Program-made: the position numbers and the translations under genes
Shown: one piece after another, positions 17,077-25,625 of the stretch
Numbering within the stretch: position 1 is the stretch's first letter
Layout of the letters: the number at the start of each line of letters is the position of its first letter
Notes under the pieces: generated by a model
The model's input: only the letters and a program-made list of their open reading frames with translations
What the model was told of the DNA's origin: nothing
The model's database searches: none
Assembly (NCBI GenBank): GCA_002377695.1
Contig: DFQH01000001.1
Coordinates: 446,093-510,092, forward strand
Direction of reading: 5' to 3'
DNA length: 64,000 nt
DNA from: Citromicrobium sp. UBA3494
Lineage (GTDB): Bacteria; Pseudomonadota; Alphaproteobacteria; Sphingomonadales; Sphingomonadaceae

Positions 17077-19314
17077 TCACTCCGGCGGCGTCACGCCGTA
17101 GCTGTCGAGGAAGCGGAAGATCGTGTTCCACATGTGCGGGCTGATGTTCTCGCCCGATACGCGGTGGGTGTAGCCGGGGTAGAGCATCATCTCGAAGGGC
17201 ACGTTGCCTTCCTGCAGCTTCGCAATCAGTTCTGACGAGTTTTCGAACACCACATTGTCGTCCGCCATGCCGTGGATCAGCAGCAGCGGATCGGCGATGT
17301 TCGTCGCGTTGGGGATCGCGCTCGCCGCTTCGTACGCCTCGGGCACCTCGTTCGGATCGCCCATGAACCGCTCGGTATAGTGCGTATCGTAGAGGCCCCA
17401 GCGGGTGACCGGCGCGCCGGAAATGCCCGCCGCGTAGAGGCCGGGATCGGCCTGCAGGCGCTTGAGCGTCATGTAACCGCCGTAGGACCAGCCATAGATC
17501 GCCAGCTTGGCCGGATCGACGTAGTCGAGAGTCCTGAGAAACTCCGCGCCCGCCTTCTGGTCGCGCACCTCGACGCCGCCCATCGCGCGATACAGCGGCT
17601 GTTCGAAGGCGACGCCGCGATTGGCGCTGCCGCGATTGTCCAGCGCGAAGTAGATGTAGCCCTTGTCGACGATGGCCTGCGCCAGCGCGCCCTTCCAGCT
17701 GCGATCGACGATCTGCGGCCCGGGCCCGCCATAGTGCATGATGAAGACGGGGTACTGCTTGCCCGGCTCCATTTCGGGCTTGAGCATCATGTAATGCAGC
17801 GGCGTGCCATCCTCGGCGGGGATGGTGCCGTATTGGGGCATCACATGGCTGGCGAGATAGGGCGCGTAAGGGTGGTCAGCGTCCAGTGCGTTCTCCTCCA
17901 CCCACGCCAGCCGATCGCCATCGGTATCGGCGAGATAGCTCTGCGGCGGCTGATCGGGTGCCGACCGGCTGACGAGCAGCGTCTGCGCATCCTTGTCCAT
18001 CACGGCGGAATGAACGAAGCCGGCCTCGGTCAGCCGGGTCTCCGCCCCTCCCTCCAGCGGGGCCGCATAGATGTGGCGTTCGAGCACGTTCTCGACACCC
18101 TGATAATAGATGCGGCCCGCGTCCTGATCGACTCCGGTGAGCCCGATCACCGGCTCGGCGCGGTCGGTGACCCTGGTCCAGTTGCTGCCGTCGAAGAGGT
18201 AGAAGTTGCCCACGCCTTCACGCTCGGACCACCACAGCAGGCGGCCATCCTTCAGGAAGCGATAGTTGTCGGAAAGGTTGATCCAGTAATCCTCGGTCGC
18301 CGCCTCCTCGGTGAACCAGACTTCGCTTGCACCCGTCGAAGGATCGACCCTGAGCATGTCGAGCCGCGTCTGCTCGCGGTTCTGGCGCTGGACGTATAGC
18401 GCACCGCCATCGGGCGCCCAGTCCACACGGGCGAGGTAGATGTCGGTCTCCTCGCCAAGGTCCACCTTCACCCGGTTTCCGCCGTCGGGGTCCATCACGA
18501 ACAGCTCGACGATCGCGTTGTCGCTGCCCGCGACCGGATAGCGCTGGTCGAACACCTTGGTGCCCGTTGCGCCGATGGCCGCGCGGGTGACCACACCCAC
18601 CGGGCTCTCGTCGGTCCGCTGCACCGCCAGCCGCGTGTCGTCAGGGCCCCACCAGTATCCGGTGAGGCGGCCCATCTCCTCCTGCGCGACGAATTCCGCC
18701 TCGCCCCAGCGGATCAGCTCGCCTTCCTTCGGGGTGATGGGCCGCGCGTCGCCTCCCACGGGGCCGACCCACAGCTGACGGTCGCGCACGAAGGAGACAT
18801 ACTCGCCCTCCTCGCTCAGCTTGGGGTTAAGCTCGCTCTCCTCCGTATCGGTCAGCCGAGTGACGGTTCCGTCCAGTTTCGCAAGGTAGAGATCGCCATC
18901 GAGCGGCACGAGCACGCCCGAACCGTCCGAATTCCACTGGTAGGAAATGATGCCCTTGAGATTGCCCACCCGCGCACGTTCGCGCTGCATCTTCTCGTCT
19001 TCGGACAGTTCGCGGCCCGAGCCCAGCTTCTCGCTGTCCACCAGCATCGTCCACTCACCGGTTTCGCGGTCGTAGCCCCACAGGTCATAACGCTCACGCT
19101 CCTCAGCGCGGTTGCGCAGCAGGGTGAGATAGCGTCCGTTTGGCGAGAGCTTGGGCGCACGCGGGCTCGCCCCGTCGAGCCCGGGGCTGGCGAACACGCG
19201 TTCGAAGGTGAGGTCGGCGGATTGGGATTGTTCTGCGGTCATGGGGTCGCTCTCCTGCGCCGCAAGCGGAGTTGCAAGGGCAAGGATGGCGGCGGCGGCA
19301 AGCAGGTGGCGCAT
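17077..19314 (-). CDS. S9 family dipeptidyl peptidase IV-like
   Basis: The 745-residue exported serine peptidase has a signal peptide at residues 1-20 ending TPLAAQ. A beta-propeller region follows (repeated WGYDRETGEW, PKLSPNGRYLTL and similar), then a C-terminal catalytic domain. The nucleophile lies in IYGWSYGGYMTLKRL, the Asp in LIHGMADDNVVFENS and the His in MLYPGYTHRVSG. It releases N-terminal dipeptides in this family, usually after proline or alanine. The ATG at 19314 gives the signal peptide. It is followed closely by an amino acid permease. Confidence 0.95.
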   Translation of the reverse strand: MRHLLAAAAILALATPLAAQESDPMTAEQSQSADLTFERVFASPGLDGASPRAPKLSPNGRYLTLLRNRAEERERYDLWGYDRETGEWTMLVDSEKLGSGRELSEDEKMQRERARVGNLKGIISYQWNSDGSGVLVPLDGDLYLAKLDGTVTRLTDTEESELNPKLSEEGEYVSFVRDRQLWVGPVGGDARPITPKEGELIRWGEAEFVAQEEMGRLTGYWWGPDDTRLAVQRTDESPVGVVTRAAIGATGTKVFDQRYPVAGSDNAIVELFVMDPDGGNRVKVDLGEETDIYLARVDWAPDGGALYVQRQNREQTRLDMLRVDPSTGASEVWFTEEAATEDYWINLSDNYRFLKDGRLLWWSEREGVGNFYLFDGSNWTRVTDRAEPVIGLTGVDQDAGRIYYQGVENVLERHIYAAPLEGGAETRLTEAGFVHSAVMDKDAQTLLVSRSAPDQPPQSYLADTDGDRLAWVEENALDADHPYAPYLASHVMPQYGTIPAEDGTPLHYMMLKPEMEPGKQYPVFIMHYGGPGPQIVDRSWKGALAQAIVDKGYIYFALDNRGSANRGVAFEQPLYRAMGGVEVRDQKAGAEFLRTLDYVDPAKLAIYGWSYGGYMTLKRLQADPGLYAAGISGAPVTRWGLYDTHYTERFMGDPNEVPEAYEAASAIPNATNIADPLLLIHGMADDNVVFENSSELIAKLQEGNVPFEMMLYPGYTHRVSGENISPHMWNTIFRFLDSYGVTPPE

Positions 19315-19346
19315 GTGATGGGCAATCCCTCGAAACAGGCAAAAGA

Positions 19347-19380
19347 AAAGGCGCCGCGGTTCTAGACCGCAGCGCCTTTT
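19347..19380 (-). terminator. Rho-independent terminator after rplS
   Basis: On the minus strand, AAAAGGCGCTGCGGTC pairs with an almost perfect complement around a short loop, and the stem runs into TTTTCTTTT. It lies 27 bases beyond the rplS stop. It separates rplS from the S9 peptidase gene, which starts just downstream on the same strand. Confidence 0.85.
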
Positions 19381-19406
19381 CGTCAAACCGATGCTGTCAG
19401 AAAGGC

Positions 19407-19799
19407 TCAGTCGGCCTTCTGGTTCGGCGCATTCTTGGCCGGGCGCGTGTCGCGTCGTTCAGCGATACGCGCGCTCTTGCCGGTGCGGCCGCGCAGGTAA
19501 TAGAGCTTCGCACGACGCACGACGCCGCGGCGGACCACGGTGATCGAGTCGACGATCGGCGAGTAGAGCGGGAACACACGCTCCACGCCTTCGCCGAAGC
19601 TCATCTTGCGCACGGTGAAGTTGGAACCCATGCCGCGGTTCGAACGCGCGATCACCACGCCTTCGAAGTTCTGAATACGCTCACGCGTGCCTTCGACGAC
19701 CTTCACGCCGACGCGCACGGTGTCGCCCGCGCGGAATTCCGGAATATCCTTGCCGAGGTTTTCAATCGCTTCGGCTTCGAGCTGCTGGATCAGGTTCAT
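19407..19799 (-). CDS. rplS: 50S ribosomal protein bL19
   Basis: The 130-residue protein begins [20 protein letters not shown] and contains the family's [21 protein letters not shown] and [14 protein letters not shown] stretches. bL19 sits at the interface of the two ribosomal subunits. The start at 19799 matches the family; the upstream open stretch is trmD sequence in another frame. It follows trmD by 2 bases on the same strand, the usual trmD-rplS pair, and ends before a terminator. Confidence 0.97.
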   Translation of the reverse strand: MNLIQQLEAEAIENLGKDIPEFRAGDTVRVGVKVVEGTRERIQNFEGVVIARSNRGMGSNFTVRKMSFGEGVERVFPLYSPIVDSITVVRRGVVRRAKLYYLRGRTGKSARIAERRDTRPAKNAPNQKAD

Positions 19800-19801
19800 G
19801 C

Positions 19802-20635
19802 CTAATCGTCCTTCGTTTCGTGCTGCGCGCCAGAGGCAGACTGGACCGGAGCACCAGTATGGCGCTCCCACAAATCCGGCCTGCGTAACCGTGTCATCTC
19901 TTCGCTTTGGGCTTTTCGCCACGCCGCGATCTTCGCATGATCCCCCGATCGCAGCACTTCGGGGATCGTGCGCCCTTCCCATTCCTGAGGTCGGGTGTAG
20001 TGCGGGTACTCAAGAAGACCGTCCTCGAACGACTCTTCCGCCCCGCTTGAAGCCGCGCCCATTACTCCCGGAAGCAGCCGAATGCAAGCATCGAGTATGG
20101 CGATTGCGGCGGTTTCTCCGCCGGACAGGACGATGTCCGCCAGGCTGACTTCCTCGATCTCGGGGCGTGCCTCGAACAGCCGCTCGTCGAAGCCTTCGAA
20201 GCGCCCGCACAGGATGGTGACGCCAGGCCCTTCCGCGATCTCGCGGATGCGCGCCTGCGTGATCGGCTTGCCGCGCGGCGTCATGGCGAGGACTGGCACC
20301 TGTACTCCCCCTCCCTTGAGGGAGGGGGTCGGGGGGTGGGTGCTCGACGCCTCGGGCGCAGTACGCCCCTCCCCAACCCCTCCCCGCACGGGGAGGGGCT
20401 TACTAGTCACGCTATCCAGTGCCGCCGCAAGCACATCGCACTTGAGCACCATGCCCGCCCCGCCCCCGGCAGGCGTATCGTCCACCGTGCGGTGCTTGTC
20501 CTTCGCGAAATCGCGGATCTGCACGGTATCGAGCGACCACGCCCCCTCGCGCAGCGCACGCCCGGCAAGGCTGACGCCCAGCGGGCCGGGAAACATCTCC
20601 GGGTAGAGGGTCAGGATAGTGGCGGTGAAGGTCAT
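19802..20635 (-). CDS. trmD: tRNA (guanine37-N1)-methyltransferase with palindrome-encoded insert
   Basis: TrmD methylates G37 of tRNAs and prevents frameshifting. Family motifs are intact: the start [32 protein letters not shown] at 52-65, [11 protein letters not shown] and [22 protein letters not shown] (the knot that binds SAM), and [11 protein letters not shown]. At 277 residues it is about 35 longer than usual. The surplus, about residues 76-113, is low-complexity and is encoded by a GC-rich double-hairpin repeat inserted in frame between AAALDS and [11 protein letters not shown]. The site is a surface loop, so activity may survive. Its ATG overlaps the stop of the small membrane gene upstream. 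Confidence 0.95.
   Translation of the reverse strand: MTFTATILTLYPEMFPGPLGVSLAGRALREGAWSLDTVQIRDFAKDKHRTVDDTPAGGGAGMVLKCDVLAAALDSVTSKPLPVRGGVGEGRTAPEASSTHPPTPSLKGGGVQVPVLAMTPRGKPITQARIREIAEGPGVTILCGRFEGFDERLFEARPEIEEVSLADIVLSGGETAAIAILDACIRLLPGVMGAASSGAEESFEDGLLEYPHYTRPQEWEGRTIPEVLRSGDHAKIAAWRKAQSEEMTRLRRPDLWERHTGAPVQSASGAQHETKDD
20307..20398. repeat. GC-rich double-hairpin element inside trmD
   Basis: Two perfect 9-bp hairpins bracket the element. The first has the arm CCCCCTCCC, loop TTGA (20307-20328). The second has the arm CCCCTCCCC, loop GCAC (20377-20398). The segments between them are themselves roughly inverted (GGGGGGTGGG against CGCCCCTCCCCAACCC), so the whole element is one large imperfect palindrome. 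It keeps the trmD frame open and carries no stop in that frame. The same design recurs at rimM. Confidence 0.9.
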
Positions 20636-20943
20636 TCGAAAATTTGCGATGGCTTCAGGTGAAGTCGTTTAGCAAAGACCCAACTTACAGCACAAGAGAT
20701 CAAGAGAGATGGAATCCAATAGATACCAAAATAGAAAACAGGACTCGGCTCCATTCCAATATTGTTTCTTAAATTATAATAGAGGCCGGGGCCGACTATT
20801 ACTGCGCACCCCAAAAAGCTCGCCAGAAATGCGCGCCAGAAAAACTGCATTCGGGGCGAAATCAGAAAAACGATAAGAATAAACCCAATCGAGGCCAAAG
20901 GTGACATCGCATAGGACGCGATGCCATAGATCAAATCCGCCAT
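20632..20943 (-). CDS. Small low-GC membrane protein upstream of trmD
   Basis: The 103-residue protein has three hydrophobic segments (about residues 14-30, 37-53 and 70-90) and no recognised domain. The ATG at 20943 follows GACGGAGTGG. Its TGA overlaps the trmD ATG (ATGA), so trmD translation may be coupled to it. It is much more AT-rich than trmD and the other neighbours, which suggests later arrival. It stands where rimM would normally be, next to trmD. Confidence 0.7.
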   Translation of the reverse strand: MADLIYGIASYAMSPLASIGFILIVFLISPRMQFFWRAFLASFLGCAVIVGPGLYYNLRNNIGMEPSPVFYFGIYWIPSLLISCAVSWVFAKRLHLKPSQIFE

Positions 20944-21033
20944 ACCACTCCGTCCCTCGCCTATGGATCAACGTGAAGCCCTATTGAGGCCGGGTCGCGG
21001 TAGTGACCATCGGTGTCAAGGCTCACTCGGAGC

Positions 21034-21858
21034 TCACCCCCCGCAACCACCGCAGCCACCGCCGCCGCAACCCGAGCCGCCATCGCCTCCATCGCCGCCT
21101 CCGGCATAGCCCGCATCGCCGCCGCCATGGCGCATCGCGTGCAGCGGATCGTAGGGCGTTCCCGCCAGCACCGCGGTGCCGAAGATCGCCACGCCCAGCG
21201 CCATTTCGGGCTGCGTCGGGGCGCGCTTGAGCCGGACATTCTCCTGCCGCGCCTCCCTCAGGACACGCTCGCCCTCACGCGTCCGGCGAATCCCGGAAAG
21301 CAGCCGCCAGACGATCACCACCACGCCGGCCGCCATCAGCACCGCGAGAATGCCGACCGGCTCGCCCAGCGCGCGGCCAGCCTGCAAGCGATAGAGGCCC
21401 AGCAGCAGGATCAGCACCATGGGGATCACCGCGATTAGCCGCACCTTCAGCGCCTCGCCCGATCCGGTCAGCAGCCCAGCCTCGATCAGCGTATCGCGGT
21501 CCATCCGGTAGCCATCGTCGACCGCCCGCACGAAGCTCTTCCAGCCGAAGCTGTCGCCCAGGCTCATCAGACGGGTTTCCGCACCACCGGTCGCCGCCTG
21601 CCTTTCGCGTACGTGGAAGGTCTTAGCCTCCAGCTCCAGTCGCCCCGATGCAAGCAGACCGGCCATCACCGCCTCGGCATAGCGGCTTTTGCCACTGGCC
21701 AGCGCAGCGTACTGGCCCGCATCCTGCGGCACCCCCGGCTCGCCCACCGGGCGCAGGACCAGCGGGACGACCAGCGCCAGCAGCCAGCCGAGCACGATCA
21801 GTCCGGAATAGAGGATCAGAAACTGCTCCGCGCCGTAATCGGCCAGGCCAAGACCCAT
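21034..21858 (-). CDS. TIGR04222 domain membrane protein with Gly/Cys-rich tail
   Basis: The 274-residue protein starts with a membrane segment (FLILYSGLIVLGWLLALVVPLVL, residues 11-33). A soluble part with AGQYAALASGKSRYAEAVMAG follows, then two more membrane segments (about 155-175 and 188-205). It ends in a tail of glycine repeats with several cysteines (GCGGGGCGGCGG). This layout fits the TIGR04222 family, of unknown function. It lies 11 bases after a GRDP-like gene on the same strand, a partnership that points to a shared task. Confidence 0.75.
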   Translation of the reverse strand: MGLGLADYGAEQFLILYSGLIVLGWLLALVVPLVLRPVGEPGVPQDAGQYAALASGKSRYAEAVMAGLLASGRLELEAKTFHVRERQAATGGAETRLMSLGDSFGWKSFVRAVDDGYRMDRDTLIEAGLLTGSGEALKVRLIAVIPMVLILLLGLYRLQAGRALGEPVGILAVLMAAGVVVIVWRLLSGIRRTREGERVLREARQENVRLKRAPTQPEMALGVAIFGTAVLAGTPYDPLHAMRHGGGDAGYAGGGDGGDGGSGCGGGGCGGCGG

Positions 21859-21869
21859 ATCGCGCCCCC

Positions 21870-22421
21870 TTAGAACATCGCCGTAGCGACCAGTGCCGCC
21901 AAAGCTAACCCGATCGCCGCGAGGACGCCATAGGCTTGGCCGCGTGTCAGGATGACCACATCGGCCGGATTGAGCCGCACTGCGCGCGGATCGACCAGAA
22001 ACCGCCGCCGCGCGTCGGGCCAGATGTCCGCCGGGGGCACCTGCCCGAAATGCGCTTCGTAACTCGCAAGCGTCTGCGCATACTGGTCGTAATAGCGGGT
22101 GCGCTCGCTCGTGCCGCCCGCCGTCGGCCCATGGTGGAGCGGCCTGCGCAGCACCTGCGGGCAAAAAATGTCCCAGTAGTCGCGGCTATAGGTAAGGTGG
22201 AGATGCCACGCCTGATCCACCGCGTCGGACGGTGTGACTTCGTGGCCCGCCTCGCACGCAAGCCAGCAGAAGCGCTTGTATTCGCCAATCACGCGCGCGG
22301 CGTAGCCATCGCTCCACCGGTTTTCGCGCGCAAGCCGCTGCGCGAAGGTGAACGCGGCATCCGCAGGGCCGATCTCGTAATCGGCCAGCCTGTGCCAGAG
22401 ATCGGTGTCGGTCGCACGCAT
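21870..22421 (-). CDS. Glycine-rich domain (GRDP)-like protein with C-terminal membrane anchor
   Basis: The 183-residue protein has the pattern seen in bacterial proteins annotated as glycine-rich domain containing: RVIGEYKRFCWLACEAGHEVTPSDAVDQAWHLHLTYSRDYW. The His-x-His of WHLHL and the following SRDYW are strongly conserved in that group. The C-terminus holds one hydrophobic helix (about residues 162-181). There is no glycine-rich segment here; the partner protein just downstream carries one. The biochemical role is unknown. Confidence 0.75.
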   Translation of the reverse strand: MRATDTDLWHRLADYEIGPADAAFTFAQRLARENRWSDGYAARVIGEYKRFCWLACEAGHEVTPSDAVDQAWHLHLTYSRDYWDIFCPQVLRRPLHHGPTAGGTSERTRYYDQYAQTLASYEAHFGQVPPADIWPDARRRFLVDPRAVRLNPADVVILTRGQAYGVLAAIGLALAALVATAMF

Positions 22422-22459
22422 CGGACCCTTATCGGGGCATGCGCAAGCTCACGCCAGAG

Positions 22460-23182
22460 CTAGGCTGCGCATTTGATGAAGACAACGCCGTCGCCTTCGA
22501 TCCTGTGGCCCGCCAGAGTGACGGTTTCGGCATTCTGCGCAGGCATCACCGCCAGCCCATCCGGCCCGCGCGCCTCGATCGGCAGCGTCGGGAGCGGCTC
22601 GTCCCACTGGAGCGCGGGTGTGGGGCCGACATCGACCACGCCGGTTTCCGGGTACCCATTGATCCGCGTTTCGATGATGCTCATCCCGCGCGAATTGGCG
22701 GTGACATCGAAATCGGGCCTGTCGCAATCGGCATCCACGCCTTTCGCTACCCAGCTGCCGCGCACGTAGTCGCTGGTGACGGCGATCCCGCCTGCGCGGG
22801 CGGGGTCGCGATCGCGCGCGGGCGGATCGATCCGCGATGCGTCCTCGACGATCAGCGTGCCCTGCCCCTGCATGCAGAAGCTGGCATCCGCGATTTCGCC
22901 GGTGACCCTTGCATAATCGCCCGCGCCGATCTCGGTGTCCCGGAAGCTGAGCGCATAGGTCTCGCCATCGGGAGTGCGCAGAACCGGGCACTCGACGCCC
23001 TCTTCGATCCGGCCTTCGAGAGTGAGCAGTTCGGGCTCGCCCGAGGGACGCGTACCCGCCGCGCTGCCGGGATCGCCCCCGGCTTCGGCGCCTGGCTGGG
23101 AGGATGGGCTGGTTTCGCCGGCGCAAGCCGCAAGGGCTATCAGCGCGCCGACGAGTGCTGCGGTGAATTTGCGTTCGTCCAT
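22460..23182 (-). CDS. Predicted lipoprotein
   Basis: The 240-residue protein starts MDERKFTAALVGALIALAACAG, a lipoprotein signal with the lipobox LAAC. The ATG at 23182 places it at the N-terminus. A Ser/Gly/Pro-rich linker to about residue 50 is followed by a small beta-rich domain (LTLEGRIEEGVECPVL, GDYARVTGEIADASFCMQGQG) with two spaced cysteines, like short OB-type domains. The rest is not recognised. It lies on the same strand between the betaine methyltransferase genes and the GRDP-like gene, 70 bases from the former. Confidence 0.75.
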   Translation of the reverse strand: MDERKFTAALVGALIALAACAGETSPSSQPGAEAGGDPGSAAGTRPSGEPELLTLEGRIEEGVECPVLRTPDGETYALSFRDTEIGAGDYARVTGEIADASFCMQGQGTLIVEDASRIDPPARDRDPARAGGIAVTSDYVRGSWVAKGVDADCDRPDFDVTANSRGMSIIETRINGYPETGVVDVGPTPALQWDEPLPTLPIEARGPDGLAVMPAQNAETVTLAGHRIEGDGVVFIKCAA

Positions 23183-23252
23183 AGCCCGGTCAAGCCGCGG
23201 GCCCTGCACGGTGTTCCGAAATTTGCTTAGGATAAAATGACGCAGGCGCGCC

Positions 23253-24077
23253 TCAGCCCCGCTTGCGGAAATGCATGATGCCCCAGGTCAGCTTGCCTGC
23301 ATCGGCTCCGCGCACCCAGTGCGCCAGCCCTTCCAGCATGCGATCCACGAAGGAATCGTCGGTCGAGAGCTCGGCGCGCTGCGCATCCAGATCCTCGGCC
23401 ACCTGCGCATAGTGGTTGCGCAGCTGCGGGCTGAGATCGTCGATCCGCACCTCGTCCATCCCGCGCTCCTTCAGCGCATCGCGGTAGAACCCGAAAGAGG
23501 CCAGATTGGCGAGGTGGATGCGGTCGTAGATCGGCTTGAGCGAGGCGGTATCCCCGATCCCGTCGGCCTGCATCGGATCGGTGAAGATGAAATCGCCGCC
23601 TGGCTTGAGCACCCGCGCAACCTCGCTCAGCACCACGCCGCGATCGGGCGCGTGCAGGATGGCATCCTGGCTCCAGACGACATCGAAGCTGGCATCCTCG
23701 AACGGCAGATCGTCGAACGATCCTTCCACCACGGAAACCCGGTCTTCCAGGCCCTGCTCGGCGGTCAGCTTGCGGTTGCGCGCGTTTTCGGCCGGCGCGA
23801 TGTTGAGGCAGGTGACATGGCCTGCATCGTGCTCGCTTGCGATCCGCCGCGCGCCGCCGCCGTAGCCTGCCCCGATGTCGAGCACCTTTTTGCCTGACAG
23901 GTCGCCCACGGTGGCGGCCATCCGGTCGACCGTGCGGCGGCTTGCCTCGCGGATATCCTTCGTGTCGTCGTACAGGCCGACATGGATATCCTCGCCGCCC
24001 CAGACGGTGGAGTAGAATTCCACCGCATCTTCGCTGGTATAGTAGTCGCGCGCGGTATCGGTGGTCGCTTCGGTCAT
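23253..24077 (-). CDS. Sarcosine/dimethylglycine N-methyltransferase
   Basis: This enzyme adds the last methyl groups, sarcosine to dimethylglycine to glycine betaine, with SAM. The 274-residue protein shows KKVLDIGAGYGGGARRIA (SAM binding motif I) near residue 69, VSVVEGSFDDLPFEDASFDVVWSQDAILH and LKPGGDFIFTDPMQADG, as in halophile SDMT enzymes. The ATG at 24077 was chosen; another at 24092 overlaps the upstream gene and is possible. It follows the glycine/sarcosine enzyme by 4 bases, so the pair makes betaine from glycine. Confidence 0.9.
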   Translation of the reverse strand: MTEATTDTARDYYTSEDAVEFYSTVWGGEDIHVGLYDDTKDIREASRRTVDRMAATVGDLSGKKVLDIGAGYGGGARRIASEHDAGHVTCLNIAPAENARNRKLTAEQGLEDRVSVVEGSFDDLPFEDASFDVVWSQDAILHAPDRGVVLSEVARVLKPGGDFIFTDPMQADGIGDTASLKPIYDRIHLANLASFGFYRDALKERGMDEVRIDDLSPQLRNHYAQVAEDLDAQRAELSTDDSFVDRMLEGLAHWVRGADAGKLTWGIMHFRKRG

Positions 24078-24081
24078 TGCG

Positions 24082-24912
24082 TCACTCGGCATATTCTTTT
24101 TCCGCCACGTGGATGAAGAAGTCGGGCGTTTCTTCGTCTCCGTCGGACTGCTGGAAATCGCCGTAGGTGTGGATCTGCTGGAAGCCCACATCCTCCAGCA
24201 ATCCGCGCAGGTAGTTCTTGCGCAGCGGGAACATGTTCAGAAAATACTCGGACCCGTCGGGGAACGTGTATTTGAACCGGGCAAGGCTTTCGTCGACGTG
24301 CTCCGGCTCGGCGGTCACCTGATCGCCGCAATAGTAATACTTGTGCTTGGTGCTGAACCCGTCGTCCAGAATCCCATCATAGTTGCGCTGGTCGATGATC
24401 AGGATGCCGTCGTGCTTCAGCGCGGCATAGAATTCGGCCAGCGCGCGGCGGCGGTCGTTTTCGTCGTGCAGGTGGGTGAAGCTGTTGCCGAGGCAGATGA
24501 TCGCATCGAACTTGCCGTGCACATCCTTGTTCAGCCAGCGCCAGTCGGCATGCACGGTCTTGAGCACCAGATCGTGGTCGGCCGCGTTCTGGAACGCCAT
24601 GGCCAGCATTTCCGCCGCGCCATCGGCGGACGTTACATCGAACCCGTTCTTCAGCAGCTGCACCGAATGGAACCCGGTGCCTGTCGCAACGTCGAGCACG
24701 GATTTCTTGCCACGCCCGGCCAGGATATCGACGAAGAAACGCCCTTCGCTCTGCGCGCGTGCCTCCCAGTCGATCAGCTCGTCCCACTTTTCCACGAAAC
24801 CGCGAACATATTCCTTCTGGTAATGCTCGGTGTTGCGCACCGCCTGCGGATCCTCGCCGTAATCCTGCGTGCTGTCGGGCGCGAAGGTGCGCCTTTGCGT
24901 GTCCGTGCTCAT
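24082..24912 (-). CDS. Glycine/sarcosine N-methyltransferase
   Basis: The first enzyme of de novo betaine synthesis methylates glycine to sarcosine and on to dimethylglycine with SAM. The 276-residue protein has YGEDPQAVRNTEHYQKEYV near the N-terminus, KKSVLDVATGTGFHSVQLL (SAM motif I), DAIICLGNSFTHLHDENDRR and IIDQRNYDGILDDGF, all typical of GSMT. The ATG at 24912 follows AGAGGGAAACGC. Together with the next gene it gives a compatible solute without choline uptake, which suits a marine or salt-exposed host. Confidence 0.92.
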   Translation of the reverse strand: MSTDTQRRTFAPDSTQDYGEDPQAVRNTEHYQKEYVRGFVEKWDELIDWEARAQSEGRFFVDILAGRGKKSVLDVATGTGFHSVQLLKNGFDVTSADGAAEMLAMAFQNAADHDLVLKTVHADWRWLNKDVHGKFDAIICLGNSFTHLHDENDRRRALAEFYAALKHDGILIIDQRNYDGILDDGFSTKHKYYYCGDQVTAEPEHVDESLARFKYTFPDGSEYFLNMFPLRKNYLRGLLEDVGFQQIHTYGDFQQSDGDEETPDFFIHVAEKEYAE

Positions 24913-25070
24913 TGTGCGTTTCCCTCTCGCGCGTGAATGCCCGGCAGAACCTCCGCCAGGAAGCATGCCGTTCGTGATGGGAAGCCCTTCGAAGAATACG
25001 AAGCGCCATTCGAATTCGCGTGTGCGGTATAAAACATACCCGGCACGGGCATTACAACCGCAGTCTGCCC

Positions 25071-25625
25071 TTAGGGAAGGAAAGCGCGTGCCAGCACCAA
25101 TCGTTCCGAATCCCAGTCGGGAACGGCATCGGGAATAAGCGGCACCATGAACGGCGCGCCTGTTTCGGGTGCAATCTCGACAATGTCGGTTGCCCCGTAA
25201 TTCATGATGTTACTTGTGGTTCCGATGGCCTCGCCATCGTCCGTAACGACGGGCAGGCCGATCAGATCGGCGTGGTAGAATTCGCCCTCTTCGAGCGGCG
25301 GGAGGGCGTCGCGCGGAACGGTGAGCACGGTTCCGCGCAGCGCTTCGGCAGCGGTCCGATCGGCGATTTCGGCGAATCGGGCAATCGCCCCGCCCTTGTT
25401 GTCGGGCCGAATCGCAGTGGGGGTCAGCGTACCATCATTGAACGACCTGGCGCCCTTCAGCGCACCGATCCCGTCGCCGAACAGCTTGAGGCGAACCTCG
25501 CCCGCCACACCGTGCGCGCCGGTGATGGCGGCCAGGGTGATCGGGGCCGGAGTGCTCGGTGTGTCCGCTGGATGCCCCTCCCGCTTGCGGGAGGGGTTAG
25601 GGGTGGGCCTGGTCGGGCGCGTCAT
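25071..25625 (-). CDS. rimM: Ribosome maturation factor with palindrome-encoded N-terminus
   Basis: RimM helps mature the 3' domain of 16S rRNA and binds uS19. From residue 31 the protein is typical: TLAAITGAHGVAGEVRLKLF, then the barrel and PRC-like domains with EGEFYHADLIGLPV and IPDAVPDWD. The first 30 or so residues are extra. Residues 1-17 (MTRPTRPTPNPSRKREG) come from half of a double-hairpin repeat, whose centre holds the ATG. There is no ATG, GTG or TTG between that ATG and the conserved start, so the normal start has been replaced. No good Shine-Dalgarno site precedes it; it lies 55 bases after rpsP. Confidence 0.93.
   Translation of the reverse strand: MTRPTRPTPNPSRKREGHPADTPSTPAPITLAAITGAHGVAGEVRLKLFGDGIGALKGARSFNDGTLTPTAIRPDNKGGAIARFAEIADRTAAEALRGTVLTVPRDALPPLEEGEFYHADLIGLPVVTDDGEAIGTTSNIMNYGATDIVEIAPETGAPFMVPLIPDAVPDWDSERLVLARAFLP

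Noticed and set aside
21034..21120. Glycine-repeat coding stretch as a possible CRISPR or tandem repeat
   Set aside because: The repeated GCC/GGC codons encode the glycine-rich tail of the TIGR04222 protein; there are no spaced direct repeats.
24913..25070. Possible SAM or SAH riboswitch before the betaine methyltransferase genes
   Set aside because: Short hairpins can be drawn (GGTAT/ATACC near 25027-25041 and a CCTGGC/GCCGGG stem near 24950), but they do not match any known SAM or SAH riboswitch pattern that I can recall.
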